From DASUPK01 sp963833375 (GTDB taxonomy: Bacteria; Actinomycetota; Thermoleophilia; Solirubrobacterales; 70-9), in NCBI GenBank assembly GCA_963833375.1, contig CAWHXR010000007.1, positions 1 through 64,000 on the forward strand: a DNA stretch of 64,000 bases, in the 5' to 3' direction. Positions 1 to 10,983 of the stretch are shown one piece after another. The translations under genes and the position numbers were made by a program. Numbering within the stretch: position 1 is the first letter of the stretch; every line of letters starts with the position of its first letter. Below the pieces are notes generated by a model. That model searched no databases. It was given only the letters and a program-made list of their open reading frames with translations, and was not told the DNA's origin.

Positions 1-2976
1 GTCGAGGCAGCGGCGGGCTAGCTCGATCACCTCGTCGGTGTGGTCCGGGATGCCGGCCTCGATGCAGACGGCGGTAGCGACCTCGTCCAGGTCCTCGGCG
101 TCGGGCAGCGAGACCTGCTCCATGACGAGATGAAGGGCGTCGCCGACCTCGAGGGGCGGCCCTTCGGAGACCAGCAGGGCGCCGGCGGAGTTGGATGCCT
201 CGGCGGCGAGGGGGCGGACGCTGCGTTCGACGCTCGAGGCGATCGTCAGCTCGAGCTCCTCTCGGGCGTTACTGAGGAGGTCCGTGTGTTCCTCCAGCCA
301 TGCTCCGCGCTGCTTCTGGGCGGTCTTCACCTCCGAACTCGGCACCTTGCGGCTCTTCACGGACTCCGCCGCTTCCAGCTCCAGCTCGTCCGCGTCCAGC
401 AGCCACACGTCGTCGGCGACGATCCTGTGGCCTTCATCCGAGGGCAGCTGAGGCTGGAGCGACTCGAGTAGGAACCCGGGCTTGCCCTTGCCCTGGATGT
501 CCGGGATCACGAGGTGGTCCCGCGCGCGGGTGGCGGCGACGTAGAGGAGGCGAGTCTGCTCGGCGATCTGAGCCTCCTTCTCGTGCTCCCAGACCGCGTC
601 GTAGTCGGGCGTCGCGTAGTAGCCGCCGCGCGTCCCGACCCCGACGCGAAAGTGAAGTCGCGAGTCCTCCTCCTCGGGCACGGGCTCGACCTGGTTTCGA
701 TCTCCGGTCGCGAGATTCGCCAGCACGACGATCGGGAACTCGAGGCCCTTCGAGCCGTGCATGGTCAGCAGTCGGATCACGTCGTCGCCCTCCTCCGCGA
801 TGTCGGTGTCCACCTCCTCGGCCTGCCGCTCGGCGTTCTGTGCGAGCCAGCGGGTGAATGCCCGCGGGCCCCCGCCGCCAGCCGCGGTGAAGGAGCGGGC
901 CTGGTCGACGATGCCGAGCAGGTTCGCGGCTGCCTGCGGGCCGTCCGGCAGGGTGAGCGCGAACTCGACCATGCGGCTGCGGTCAAGCACCTCCTGCACC
1001 AGCTCGGGGAGGCTGAGCTTGGTGCGGCGCCAGTGGAGCTCGCGGAGCCGTCCCATCGCCTCGGTGACCCGCTCGCTGTCGCTCTCGGTCTCGGAGCGGT
1101 AGTCCCAGCTGCCACCCGAGCCCTTGTGGATCACGATGTCGTCGTCCGAGCAGCCGAAAGCGGACGAGCGAAGCGCGCCGATCAGCGCCAGACGGTCGAG
1201 CGGATCATCGATGGCTTGAAGGAGAAAGACGAAATCCCGGACCTCATCGCGCTCGAAGTAGTCCCGACTGCCCTCGTGGCGGAAGGGGAGGCCTGCGCGG
1301 GCGAGCGAGTGCTCGTAGGCGTCGAGGCCTGCGCGGGTCGGCAAGAGAATCGCGACATCCCCGGGAGTCGCCTCGCGGACTTCCCCGGTGGCAGGGTCCC
1401 TCACCGGCCATCGCTCCTTCGCATCGCCCGCCGTCGCCTCGCGAAGCAGGGCGGCAACGGCCTCGGCTTCCTTCTGACGCACGCCGTCGGCGTCGAGCTC
1501 CTTGTCATGGCCGCGAACCACGACGACCGGGGGACGGTCCATCTTTACGCCGCGATGTGAGGCTTTGAGCTCCACGTTCGCCGGCTGGAGCCCCTCCGCC
1601 TCCACGAAGAGCGAGTCGAAGGTTCGATTGATCCACTCGATCAGCGGCTTGGAGGAGCGGAAGTTCTGGACGATCTCGCGGAGCCCGTCGGCGAGCAGGT
1701 AGCGCTTGACCTGGTCGTAGATGCCGATGTCGGCTCGCCGGAAGCGGTAGATCGACTGCTTGGGATCGCCGACGACGAAGAGCTTGCCCTCGCTGGGGAC
1801 CAGCTTCCGCCAGTCCTGTCTTGTCCTGCTCCTCGGCGGTCAGGTAGGTGGCGATCTCCACCTGGATTGGATCGGTGTCCTGGAACTCGTCGATCAGGAG
1901 CGCTTGAAAGCGGCTCTGGAAGTAGTGCCGCACATCCAGGTTGTCCCGGAGGACGTTGCGGGCCCAGATCAGGATGTCGTCGAAGTCGGCGACTCCCTCG
2001 GAGCGGCGGTGGTCCTCGTAGCCGCTGACGAACTCCTCGATGTGGGGCAGGACGCCGAGCAAGGCGTTCGACCGGAGCGCCGCCGGGAGCGCTTCGACCA
2101 GGTCTCGGTACTCGCCGATCAGCTCCTTCATCCGCCTGCAGCTCTCGGCGTCCTCCCAGGATGACTGCCTGCCTGCGCTTCGGGCGGGCCGCGGGAGCCA
2201 GCGAGTGGCGAGTCGATCGCGGGCGGCTTCGGTCGTGCCCTCGATCCGGAAGCTCTCCCGCAGCTCGACCAGCTCCTCGATGCCGGGCAGGCCCTTGTCC
2301 TCGGGGTCCAGGCACTGATCCCGGATCTGCTCGAGCTCGGGCACATTTGATTCGAGCCAGTCCGCGAGGTCCTGTGAATCCGCCGCGACCTTGCTCGAAG
2401 GGCTTGAGAGGGAGCAGGTACCGGAACCGTTGGAGGGTCTCGGCCGCGGCTCTGAAGTCATCGAGCGTCATGCCGAGGTTGAGGGCGCGCTCGACCTCGG
2501 GCCTCCCCTCGGACATGAGCTCGTCGAGCCAGGCGGTGTAGCGCTCGTCGAAGAGCAGATCTCCTTCGAGGCCAGCTGAGGATCGTGTACTCGGGATCGA
2601 GCCCGGCCTCGACCGGCCGCTCGCGCAGGACATTGGCGGCGAAGGCGTGGATCGTCTCGATCCTTGATCGGTAGAGCGCGCGAACGGCGTCGGTGAGCTG
2701 CTCGCGGCGAGCGGGGTTCTTCTCGTCGGCGATGGCTCGCTCGAGGCGCTCCCGGACTCGCGATGAGAGCTCCGCGGCGGCCTTCTCGGTGAAGGTGATG
2801 ACGCCGATGTGGTCGGCATCGGTCGTCGAGGTGGCCAGCAGCTCGACGATCCGATCGACGAGAGAGGTCGTCTTGCCCGTCCCGGCGCCCGCCTCGACGC
2901 ACATGTTCACGCCGAGCTTGTCCTTGATCTCGTCTCTGACCTTCTGGTCGACGGGTGTCGCGCTGGCCGGCGCCAT
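1..2976 (-). CDS. AddA-like UvrD/RecB-family helicase-nuclease subunit, partial at left edge, frameshifted
   Basis: ATP-dependent DNA helicase of superfamily 1, expected to process double-strand breaks with the AddB-like partner just upstream. Seen: Walker A AGAGTGKTT near residue 30, ITFTEKAAAEL (motif Ia), LIDEFQDTD (Walker B) near 1870, GDPKQSIYRFR (motif III) near 1755, and TMHGSKGLEFP (motif V) near 750. The last part in the window resembles the start of the AddA C-terminal nuclease domain, so the gene continues past base 1. The ATG at 2976 shares one base with the upstream TGA (TGATG), implying coupling. Three single-base frameshifts (about 2575, 2400 and 1815) break the frame, all in the same direction, while every motif is intact. 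It could be AdnA/B-like rather than AddA. Confidence 0.85.
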
Positions 2977-5900
2977 CACTCGATCTCCCTGATCGCGGCC
3001 AGCGGCTTGGCCCGCTTGTCGCGGGCCTTTCGCTCGATCTGGCGGTGTCGGCCGGCCGGGCAGAGACGGTCGAAGTCGCAGAACTGGCAGTCGCGCGGCT
3101 TGACCGGCGCCATCTGGAAGGTGCCGGAGCGCATGCCATCGATCATGGTCCCGAGCGCCAGCCTCGAGGTCTCCTTGACGCTCGGCCAGATCCTCACCGG
3201 TGAAGTACGCCCGCTTGAACTGGCCGCGGCGAGTCGAGTAGTGAAGCTCGGCGCTGCCCTTCTTCGGGTCGATCTTGAGCAGCGCGGAGCCGGCGTATAG
3301 GTAGAGCGGGAGCTGCACCGCCCGGCCACCCTCGATCGCGCCGTCCTTCGGCTTCCGGGATGAGCTGCCGGTCTTGTAGTCGATCACCCGGTAGCGCTTG
3401 TCTGTCCGCGTCCCAGTTGAGGCGGTCGATCACCCCGGAGAGCTTCAACTTGACGCTGCCGATCTTGATCTCGAGCGGCTTGTCCAGCGAGAGGTCGTTG
3501 TCGGGATTGCCGTAGTGCCATTCGCCGAAGCCGACTTCGTAGCTCCCCTCCGGGTGCTCGCGGAAGGCGGAGTCCTCGCGCTCCTGCGCGAGCCACCGGC
3601 GCAGGTCCTCCTCGATCTCACCCTGGTCGTAGCGCCAGGTGAGGGCGTAGCCGGTCTGGCCGCGATCCTCGGCCTTCTTGAACTGCTCAGCCGCGATCTT
3701 GAGGAGCCTCTTCTCCTCGCCCTTGCCGTAGAGCTTCTCCTCGCCCTTCTTGGGGTCCTCGCGCAGGAACCGCTCGAGGATCCTGTGGATCAGCGAGCCG
3801 CGATCCATCGGCGGAGATGGAGATCGTCTCCTCGGGCTCCTCGATCGGCTTGGCTCCGAGCACGCTGTCGAGGAAGAAGCGCTGGGGACAGTCCGCGTAC
3901 TTGTGGATGCGGGAGACGCTGAGGCCGCGCGAGTTCACGTCGAAGATCTTCATGAGCGCCTCGAGCGCGTCGGGGCTCAGCGCGCCGTCGTAAGGAGTCA
4001 GCTTGGTTCCCCAGAGCCGGGCCTTGCGCGCCTCGAAGGCCGACTTCATCTCCGGAGCGTCGGAGAGCAGGACGGCTCGGCCGAGGTCGCGATCGAGCTG
4101 GATCAGGGTGCGGTCGTACTCCGCCTCGCTCAGGGCGAGAGTGAGCTCGCCGGCGCCGATCCTGACCGCTGCCGCACGCTCGTAGAGGTCGGCCGGAAGC
4201 TGGTCGATCTTCTCCGCTTCAACCCGGTGGCCGACCACGGCTTCGGCCAGGGCGCGGAAGAACGACGACGGAAGCTGCGGCCGGTTCTCTCCGGCGCTCT
4301 TTCGCGGGAAGCTCGCCAGGAGGCGGTCCGTCGCGGCGCCGACGGCGAGGGAGAACTGCAGCGGCTCGGGATCGGCGCCTCTGACACGGAGCGGGATCGG
4401 CGCCGGGACCGTGCTCGTTCAGCCTCTCTCGCTCGTCGTCAAGCAGGATCGGATCGGGGCGCGGGGCGGAGGGGAACGAGCGCTCGGCCAGGCCGACGAT
4501 CGCGACCGCCCGGAAGCGAAGGTGCTGGAGCGAGTTGACGTCGAGGACGTTGACGCCGCGGCGAGCGAAGGCGCCCGGGCGCTGGCCCAGGGCCTCGTCG
4601 CTGCGGAGGTTCTCGATCGCCGCGCGAACGGTGGCGATGAACTGCTCGTGTCCCACCTCGGACCCGAGTGCGTCGAAGCGTCCGAGCCCGTCAAGGGCGT
4701 CAAGGATCGGGCTTGGGATCGTCGATGTAGGTGCGCAGCAAGCGGGCGAGCGCCGCGAGGTGCTCGGACCATGGCGCTCGGTCGGGATGGTCGGCGAGGG
4801 CCTCGCCGAGGTCCTCGACGAACTGGAGGAGCGATCCGACCTCGGTGGCTCGCGCCCGCTGCCATTCCTGGTCGCTCTCCTCGAGCTCGCTCTTGTAGGT
4901 GTCGAGTCGCCGCTTCCACTGGTCGAGGCCCTTGACGACTCCGGCCTCGCGAGAGGCGCGGTCCCAGCGGGTGGCCACCGCGTTCTCGTAGCGCTCCTTG
5001 GTCTCGTCCGGAAGCCGCCCGTCGGTGACGAAGTCCATGACTCGCGCGGCGCTCCAGATCCGAATCCATCAGATCGAGCAGCGAGAGCACCCGGCGGCCG
5101 AGCGGGCGCTCGGCCATGGGGCTTCCCTCGTGGAGGTAGACGGGGATCTTCGCCTCGCGGAAGGCCGACTCGATCAGGGAGCGATACGGATCTGGATTGC
5201 GATACGCGATCGCCATCTCGTGGAACTTGATTCCCTCGCGCGCCCAGGCGAGGCAGGTGCGGGCGACCTCGCGGACCTCGCGGCTCGGGTCGGGAGCGGA
5301 GAGCAACCTGATGCTCCCGTCCGCCTCGACCGGCTCGGTTGGCTCGAGGAACAGCCTTCGATGCGCGGCGTGAAGGGTGCTGTCGGTTCTCGGCGACCGG
5401 AAGCTCCTGCTTGGCTCGCGCCCGAGCCGCTCGCCCACGCGCGGAGCTCGGCGTTCGCCTCGTCCGCGTCGCTTTCGGTGGTCGCGACGTAGATGGAGAC
5501 CGGGATGCGCTTCGCGAGCTCCTCGACGACTCCTCGGAGGGCGCGGGGAGAGCTGGCGGGGCCCGTAGACGATGAGCGAGTCCCAGGGCGTGCTGCTCAA
5601 CGCTCGCCGCGAGCAGGCGTCGTCGGGGCCGTAGAAGTTCTCCCTTCGCTGCAAGAACTCGGCGAAGATCTCCGCGAGGCTCTTCTCCTTCTTCGAGGCG
5701 TCGCAGGTGCCCTTGATGGCGCGGGCGAACGTCTTGGCGTCGTAGCCAGCGCCTCGCAGCTCCCGCACCAGTCGATGCAGGGCGTCTGAAAGCCCGGGCG
5801 TCTCCCGCACCGGCTCGAAGTAGCCATCGTGCTCGCCGGCGATCTGGCGGAGGAGGATTCGATCGGCGAGGGGCGGAAGCGGCCGCTTGCCGGCCCGCAC

Positions 5901-6168
5901 CAACGTCTGCTCTCCCAAGGCCAGCGCGAGCTCGCTCGGCATCACGAAGCGGACGTTGACGATGCCGCCGTTGAGCTCCGCGAGTCGGCGCTGGAGATAC
6001 GGGCGCTGAAGGGTTCCGCCGAGGAGGACGCCAACCGGCGCGAGCGGATCGTCCTGTTGCGCAGTCCTTGATCTCCGCCGCGAGCGCCTCCTCGAGCGCG
6101 GGCGGTGCACCCGTGATCAGCCGGAGACCAGCCGAACGTGGAGCGCCCGTCTCCGTTCCTCCCGTCAC
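2976..6168 (-). CDS. AddB-like PD-(D/E)XK nuclease / inactivated-helicase subunit, multiply frameshifted
   Basis: About 1060 residues if read through, the usual size for AddB-type exonuclease subunits. Seen: an N-terminal P-loop-like LITGAPPALEEAL, RGSLIHRILERF near 3800, the PD-(D/E)XK core VIDRLNWD then IDYKTGSSSR near 3380, and the cysteine set C-PQRFF (near 3885) with CQFCDFDRLCP (near 3070), which in AddB proteins binds a 4Fe-4S cluster. The gene starts at GTG 6168 and ends by sharing an A with the helicase ATG. At least seven frame changes (about 6080, 5560, 5400, 5040, 4700, 4400, 3820, 3390, 3190) interrupt it without loss of motifs. Family membership is well supported; the AddB name is by similarity and context. 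Confidence 0.8.
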
Positions 6169-6215
6169 CGGTGCATCAATAGCCGCTGAGTCCGTGCGTC
6201 TGCCAATGGGGTTTC

Positions 6216-6787
6216 CTACGGATCGGGTTGCGGGCTATTCGATGGCTCTGCCGCGGTGGTGTCGAGCTCCGCCGTCAGACCCTGGTAGAGCGCGTCAGCG
6301 AGCGCGGGGGCGAGCTTGTGGTCGATCAGCTGAAACTCCGAGAGGTGGGGAGGACTGTCCGCCGTTCGCTGGATCGCGGCGGCGTACGTCGCCTCCCGCT
6401 CTGTCTCGCCGTCGAGCTGCAGAATCCCTAGGAGCAGAGCCTCTTGGCGCGTCGGGCTCCCGCTCGGAATCCCTGCCTGTGAGAAAGACGGTCAGCAACA
6501 GGCCAGCCATCGAAACGTCGTATGGGGCGAGGGTGCTCCCGATGACGAGCGGGAGGTGCGACTCCAACAGATCGGGCTCCAGCCCGTCCCACTGCACGAT
6601 TCCAAGCCCCTGCTTTTCCGCCATCAGGAGGAAGGGCGCGAGGTCGCCCTCAGGCTCAGTGACCTGCGAGAAGCCCTCGCGCGCGTGGTGGGTTGCGAGC
6701 TTGACGAACTCGTCGAACTCGAGCGGGCCGGTCAGTGGCTCCAGGGGCGTAGATCCTGGCTTGAAACGAGGGCAGGTCTCCCGTCAC
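6216..6787 (-). CDS. Hypothetical protein coupled to ARPP-1 gene, frameshifted
   Basis: No family recognised. Read through two frame changes (about 6745 and 6450) it gives roughly 190 residues, acidic and apparently globular, with blocks such as LEFDEFVKLATHHARE, GLGIVQWDGLEPDLLE and HLSEFQLIDHKLAP. The GTG start overlaps the TGA of the upstream ARPP-1 gene (GTGA), so the two are probably translated together. It stops at 6216, about 48 bases before the AddB-like start. The reconstructed frame is my inference; the peptide blocks are directly visible. Confidence 0.5.
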
Positions 6788-7796
6788 CGTAGGCGCCTTC
6801 GCGACGGACGCCGGATCCGGCCACTGCTCGAGTCGCCCGGATCAGATGGATCCTCGCAGTGGACGGTCAGCTGGACCAGCTCCTCGCCGGCGGCGAGGCC
6901 GGTTCCGAGGAGGCGCGACTCGTGGAAGCGGACTTCGCGTCCGAGGCCGACCCCGTCGCGCTCGCTGGTGCGGGCGCTCGTCGACGAGCGCGACGAAGCC
7001 CTCGGCCTCCTCCACGGAGGGCGCCGGCGCCTCTCTGGCCTCGATCGCGTCGAGCGCGTAGCCCTGGACCAGCGCGGCGTGCAGCGAGGCGAAGACCTCG
7101 GGCCGGCTCACCCAGTCGAGCACGACGAAGCGGCCGCCGATCGCGACCAGCGCGCCGGACTGCCCATCGCGGAGGCTGACCGCCTCGTTGATCTGGTTGA
7201 GCCGGTCGCGGCGGCTCTCGTAGACGTCGTGCATCGCGCCGGTCTCGGAGAGAGCGGCGAGCCGTCGCGCGACTTGGCCTCGATCTCGTTCCAGACCTCG
7301 GACTGGTCGGCCCGTGCCGGTCCGCCGGCTGCAGCGAGTCGTTCACCATCATCGCCTTCGTCCGGCGCAGGTCGGTGTTCGCCGTCTGCGGGGACGGCGC
7401 GAAGTCCTCGGCGTGCCGGCTCGCAATCCCAGCGCCCGGCCTCGACGCAGCTCACGGGGAGCTGGTGCTGTGAACGCGCGTCGATCAGCGCGGTGACGTC
7501 GAAGGTTCGGTTCTGCTGGGCACCGAGCACCTCCTCGCCCTCGAACAGGAGGACCGGGGTGTCGGTCGGGTTCATCGACCAGAAGGTCATTGACCGAGGC
7601 GCCGGACTCGAGCTCCTTGATCGCGACGCCCTGCTCGCGGCCCTGGGCGAAGGAGACGTAGGGCTGCAGCGGGCGCGGGGCCGAAGATCGGATAGACGGC
7701 GAGTGAGCCGACGACGTCGGGCTCGCCGACACGCAGGGGCTCGCTCAGGTAGTCGGACGTGGTTAGGGTTGGCGCGGAAGGCGCGGTCTCGCTCAC
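6784..7796 (-). CDS. ARPP-1 family domain protein, frameshifted
   Basis: Matches from memory the ARPP-1 family (ARG- and rhodanese-phosphatase-associated proteins). Blocks in the family order are: an N-terminal VGSLAVYPIFG, PYVSFAQGREQGVAIKELE, TPVLLFEGEEVLGAQQNR near residue 75, LPVSCVEAGRWD near 110, an RADQSEVWNEI segment, MHDVYESRRDRLNQ near 190, then VAIGGRFVVLDWVSRPE. The family is of unknown biochemical role and is found in nucleotide-processing or stress contexts. The GTG start at 7796 follows AAAGGA. At least four single-base frameshifts are needed to join the blocks. It is divergent from the DUF3800 gene and coupled to the gene downstream. Confidence 0.7.
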
Positions 7797-7867
7797 TGGG
7801 TTCCTTTCATGGGTTCAGTGAGTGAGTCGTGGATCCGCGCCGATACCTGACAGCGGAAGGAGCCGGC

Positions 7868-8601
7868 TTGCACATCCTCTTCCTCGACGAGTCGGGGAAG
7901 CCGGACGCCAAGGTCTTCGCGGTCGGCGGGATCGCGGTGCGGGCGGACCGGTGGAGAGAGCTCCGCGACCGCTGGGACGCGGCGCTCGCCGAGCATGGCT
8001 GGCCCGACGACCGCGAGATCAAGTGGCACGGCACCCAGACCGGGGAGGTGCCGCCGGCGCTGGCGGATTCGATCTTCGAGGCGATCGCCGGTGCGCCGGT
8101 CTCCTGCTACGTCAGCCTACCTGCGCCCGCTCGCCGGTCGGCAAGACCCACGAACAGCTCTTCCGCGACGAGGAGGCGACCTACCGGACCGCGCTCACCT
8201 TCCTCGCCGAGCGCTTCGAGCGGATGCTGGCGCGCGAGGACTCATACGGGGTGATCGTGCTCGACAGCCGCGAGCGCGCCAAGGACGATCGGCTGCGCCG
8301 CTTCTTCGAGCGCCTCCGCGACGAGGGCACCGAGTTCATGGAGCTCGACCGCCTCGTGGACAGCCTGCTGCTCGGCCCATCGCACTTCTCGATCGGTCTG
8401 CAGGTCGCCGACCTGGTGGTCGGCAGCTGCCTCGCCGGCCGCCGCGGCCAGCTCAACGACGCCTCGCGCTGGCACAAGCTCCTGCTCGAGCGCTGCTTCG
8501 CCCGCCACCCGGACACCGGCGAGGTCGACGGCGTCGGCCTCAAGGAGTTCCCGGACCGGCCGAAGGGCGAGGAGCACGAGGCGAAGCTGTTCAGTCCCTA
8601 G
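7868..8601 (+). CDS. DUF3800 domain protein, frameshifted
   Basis: DUF3800 proteins are predicted RNase H-like-fold nucleases often met near defence and mobile genes. Seen: HILFLDESGKPDAKVFAVGG at the N-terminus with the hallmark FLDESG, an IKWHGTQTG block, GVIVLDSRERAKDDRLRRFF with the second acidic cluster, and a C-terminal QVADLVVGSCLAGRR. I chose the TTG at 7868 because AAGGAG lies five bases upstream and the family starts at this point; an in-frame GTG at 7829 is the alternative. One frameshift near 8122 splits the gene. Its stop overlaps that of the convergent nuclease in a CTAG. Confidence 0.8.
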
Positions 8602-9626
8602 CCAGCTGGCGCTTCGCGGAGACTGGTTCGGACGCCTGGGCCGCTCGACAAAGGCATCAGAACGCGACGTCGGCGCGGCGCTCAAGTCCTCCAGCGAAGC
8701 CTGGTCCATCGCCGGACAGAGAGCAGCGAACTTGCACCACGGCAGCGCATCCGCTCCGGCCGGGCCTCGAAGATCTCGTCGCAACGACCTGCTCGGTCAG
8801 CTCGACCAGCTGGTCTTCGATCACGGCCAGGTCTTCATTCTCCGGCTCCCAAGTGCGCTCGACGCCCTCGGTGACGAAGGCGAAGCGGACCTTGCCAGCG
8901 GAGCCGGCTCGAAGAGCTCGTCGCTCGACCTGCGTCGGTCAGCTCGACGCAGCTGGTCTTCGATCGCGGCGCAGGTCTTCGTTCCGGGCTCCCAAGTGCG
9001 CTCGACGCCCTCGGTGACGAAGCACGAAGCGGACCTTGACCACCGGCTCGTGGAAGGTTCTGGTTGCGGCGAGGGCGTAGAGCCGGGCCGAGATCAGGTT
9101 CGCCACGTCGTCATCGTCAATCCGGCAGCTCGCCGGTCTTGTAGTCGATACCTCGATCCCGGGCTTCTCGCCCCTGGCGCGGTCCACGCGATCGCTCTGC
9201 CGCAAACCGTGCGTCCGTTGGGCAGGCGGGCCTCGATCCAGTCCTCCACGAGCAGGGGACGAATGCGCAGGTCGTTGCGGCGCCCGTAGTCGCTCAGGGA
9301 TCCGGCGCCAAGGCGAATCCCGCAGATCCCCAGGAGCGCTCCTCTTCCCTGTCCAGGAAGGCCTGGTCGCGATCGGGGATCAGCGCCCAGTGATGGCGCA
9401 AGGCCTGGTGAAGGGCGGCCTCGGTTCGCTGCTCGACCGGCAGGCGATAGACGAAGGCCAACGCAGCGTGGACGGCGTTGCCGAGGACGAGATGAGGCGA
9501 GAGCGCCTCTTCGATCTCCGGGCGCAGGAGGTAGGCGAACTCGAACTGCTTCGGGCACTCCTCGTACATCCCGAGCGCGGTGGGGCTGAACTTCTTCGGC
9601 AGCTGTCCGGTGGCGGTTGCGCTCAT
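8598..9626 (-). CDS. RecB/Cas4-type PD-(D/E)XK nuclease, frameshifted, with internal tandem duplication
   Basis: Seen: KFSPTALGMYEECPKQFEFAYL at the start (first cluster Cys), GNAVHAALAFVY (the motif I histidine), GRVDRVDRARGE then EVIDYKTGELP (the D and ExK metal-binding core) near 9150, and WCKFAALCP near 8730 supplying the last cysteines. This is the layout of RecB-family nucleases with a possible Fe-S cluster. The ATG overlaps the TGA of the vWA gene (ATGA). Several frameshifts lie between 9400 and 8640, and a stretch encoding VRFAFVTEGVERTWEP occurs twice. The end at 8598 assumes one more frame change; without it the frame runs on antisense to DUF3800. Confidence 0.7.
8766..9045 (+). repeat. 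Direct tandem duplication (~137 bp x 2) inside nuclease gene
   Basis: Bases 8766-8900 and 8908-9045 are two copies of the same segment in direct orientation. A block containing CCAAGTGCGCTCGACGCCCT is identical in both. The copies differ mainly by single-base indels and a few substitutions, not by codon-wise changes. It encodes the strand-helix segment after the IDYKTG motif of the nuclease. Confidence 0.8.
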
Positions 9627-10898
9627 GGCTGTTCCGGCGGCCGGCGCCGGCCGCGCTTGCGCTCCTTGTAGTGCCAGTCCATCTCGGTGAACTTGGCGGT
9701 GCGGCTCGGGTCGTCGTTGAGCGCCCGGTCGGCCAGGTCGCGCAGCAGGTCGGCCTCCTCGGCGATCTCCGACGCCATCGCCGGGGCGGCCATCGGCTTG
9801 AAGTCCTCGAGCGCCTGGCCGGCCTCGCCGTAGAGGCGGCTCGCGGTGGCGGCAGTCGCCCGAGCGGATCGCGTCGGCCGCCTCCCGCTTGGCGCGCTGG
9901 GCCCGCTGGAAGGCGAGCTCGCTGCGCACCGTCGGGTTGGGGACGCGGCCGGCCGCCTGGTCGCCGGGCACGACGTTGACGTGCACGGGGATCGTCACCG
10001 TCTCGGTGCTCAGCGAGGCGACGTCCACGTAGGCCAGCTCCAGCTCGCAGACCTGCGCGAGCCCCAGCCCCGGCATCGCCGGCACGTCGATCGAGAGGAG
10101 CAGCCTGCGCTCCTCGCCGGCGTAGAAGTCGCCCAGCTCGACCATGAACCCGCCCTCGATCGCCACGGCCGGCAGATCGTTGAACAGGTGGACGGCGGCG
10201 ACGTCGCCCGTCGGGCGGACGGTGAGGCTCGCGGCCTGGACCACCTGCTCGAGCAGGTCCTCGACCTCGGACGCCACCGCGGCTCCGGCGCTGTCGCCCT
10301 CCTCGGCGAAGTGCGTGTTGCCGCCGCCGCCGCGGGCGATCGCCGACATCAGCGCCTCGTCGTAGCCGAGGCCGAGGCCGATCGTCGAGGTGGTGGCGCC
10401 GCGGCCCTGGGCGGCGGTCGCGATCCGCTCGAGCTCGGCGTGGTCGGTGACGCCGACGTTGGCGTGGCCGTCCGAGAGCAGCAGCAGGGTCGCGCCGCGG
10501 TCGCCGGCGACCCGCCGGGCCTCCTGCGCGCCGCGGAGGTAGCCGCCCGAGAGGTTCGTCGTCGATCCGGGCCAGAGGGAGCGAATCGCGTGGCGGGCCT
10601 GGTCCTTGTCCGCGAGGGGGCCCGCCGGGATCGCGACCTCGACGGTGTCATCGAAGGTCACCAGCCCGAAGTTGTCGGTGGGGTCAAGGCGGGCGATCAG
10701 CGCCACGAGCGCGTCCTTGGCCGCCTCCAGGCGGCCGTCGGCCATCGAGCCGCTCCGGTCGAGCACGACCTGGAGCGTGCTCGGGGGCCGCTGCGCTGCG
10801 GAATCGCGGCCGGGCGCGACCAGCTCCAGGAGCACCGAGATCTGATCCTCGGCTTCGACGGCGACCACATCGAGATCAAGTACGGCGTTGAGATCCAT
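9623..10898 (-). CDS. von Willebrand factor type A domain protein
   Basis: About 425 residues. The MIDAS metal site is complete: VVLDRSGSMADG near residue 45, the threonine in GSTTNLSGGY near 110, and LLLLSDGHANVG near 145. A beta-rich C-terminal half follows, then a basic tail ending RKRGRRRPPEQP. There is no signal peptide or transmembrane helix, so it is probably cytoplasmic. One frameshift near 9850 splits the tail. The stop overlaps the ATG of the PD-(D/E)XK nuclease gene (ATGA), linking the two. I chose the ATG at 10898 (MDLNAVLDLD), where the homologous region begins; further Met codons upstream have no better ribosome site. Confidence 0.8.
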
Positions 10899-10983
10899 GT
10901 AGAGGGAGTCGCCGGGGCGACGGATTCCTGACATCGAGCGCACTCGTGTCAGGAAATAGCGCACGAAGCACGACCTATTGGGC

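Noticed and set aside
514..1560. Long plus-strand ORF (348 codons)
   Set aside because: It lies antisense to helicase motifs III-V in a GC-rich region where shadow frames stay open; the product is low-complexity with no domain.
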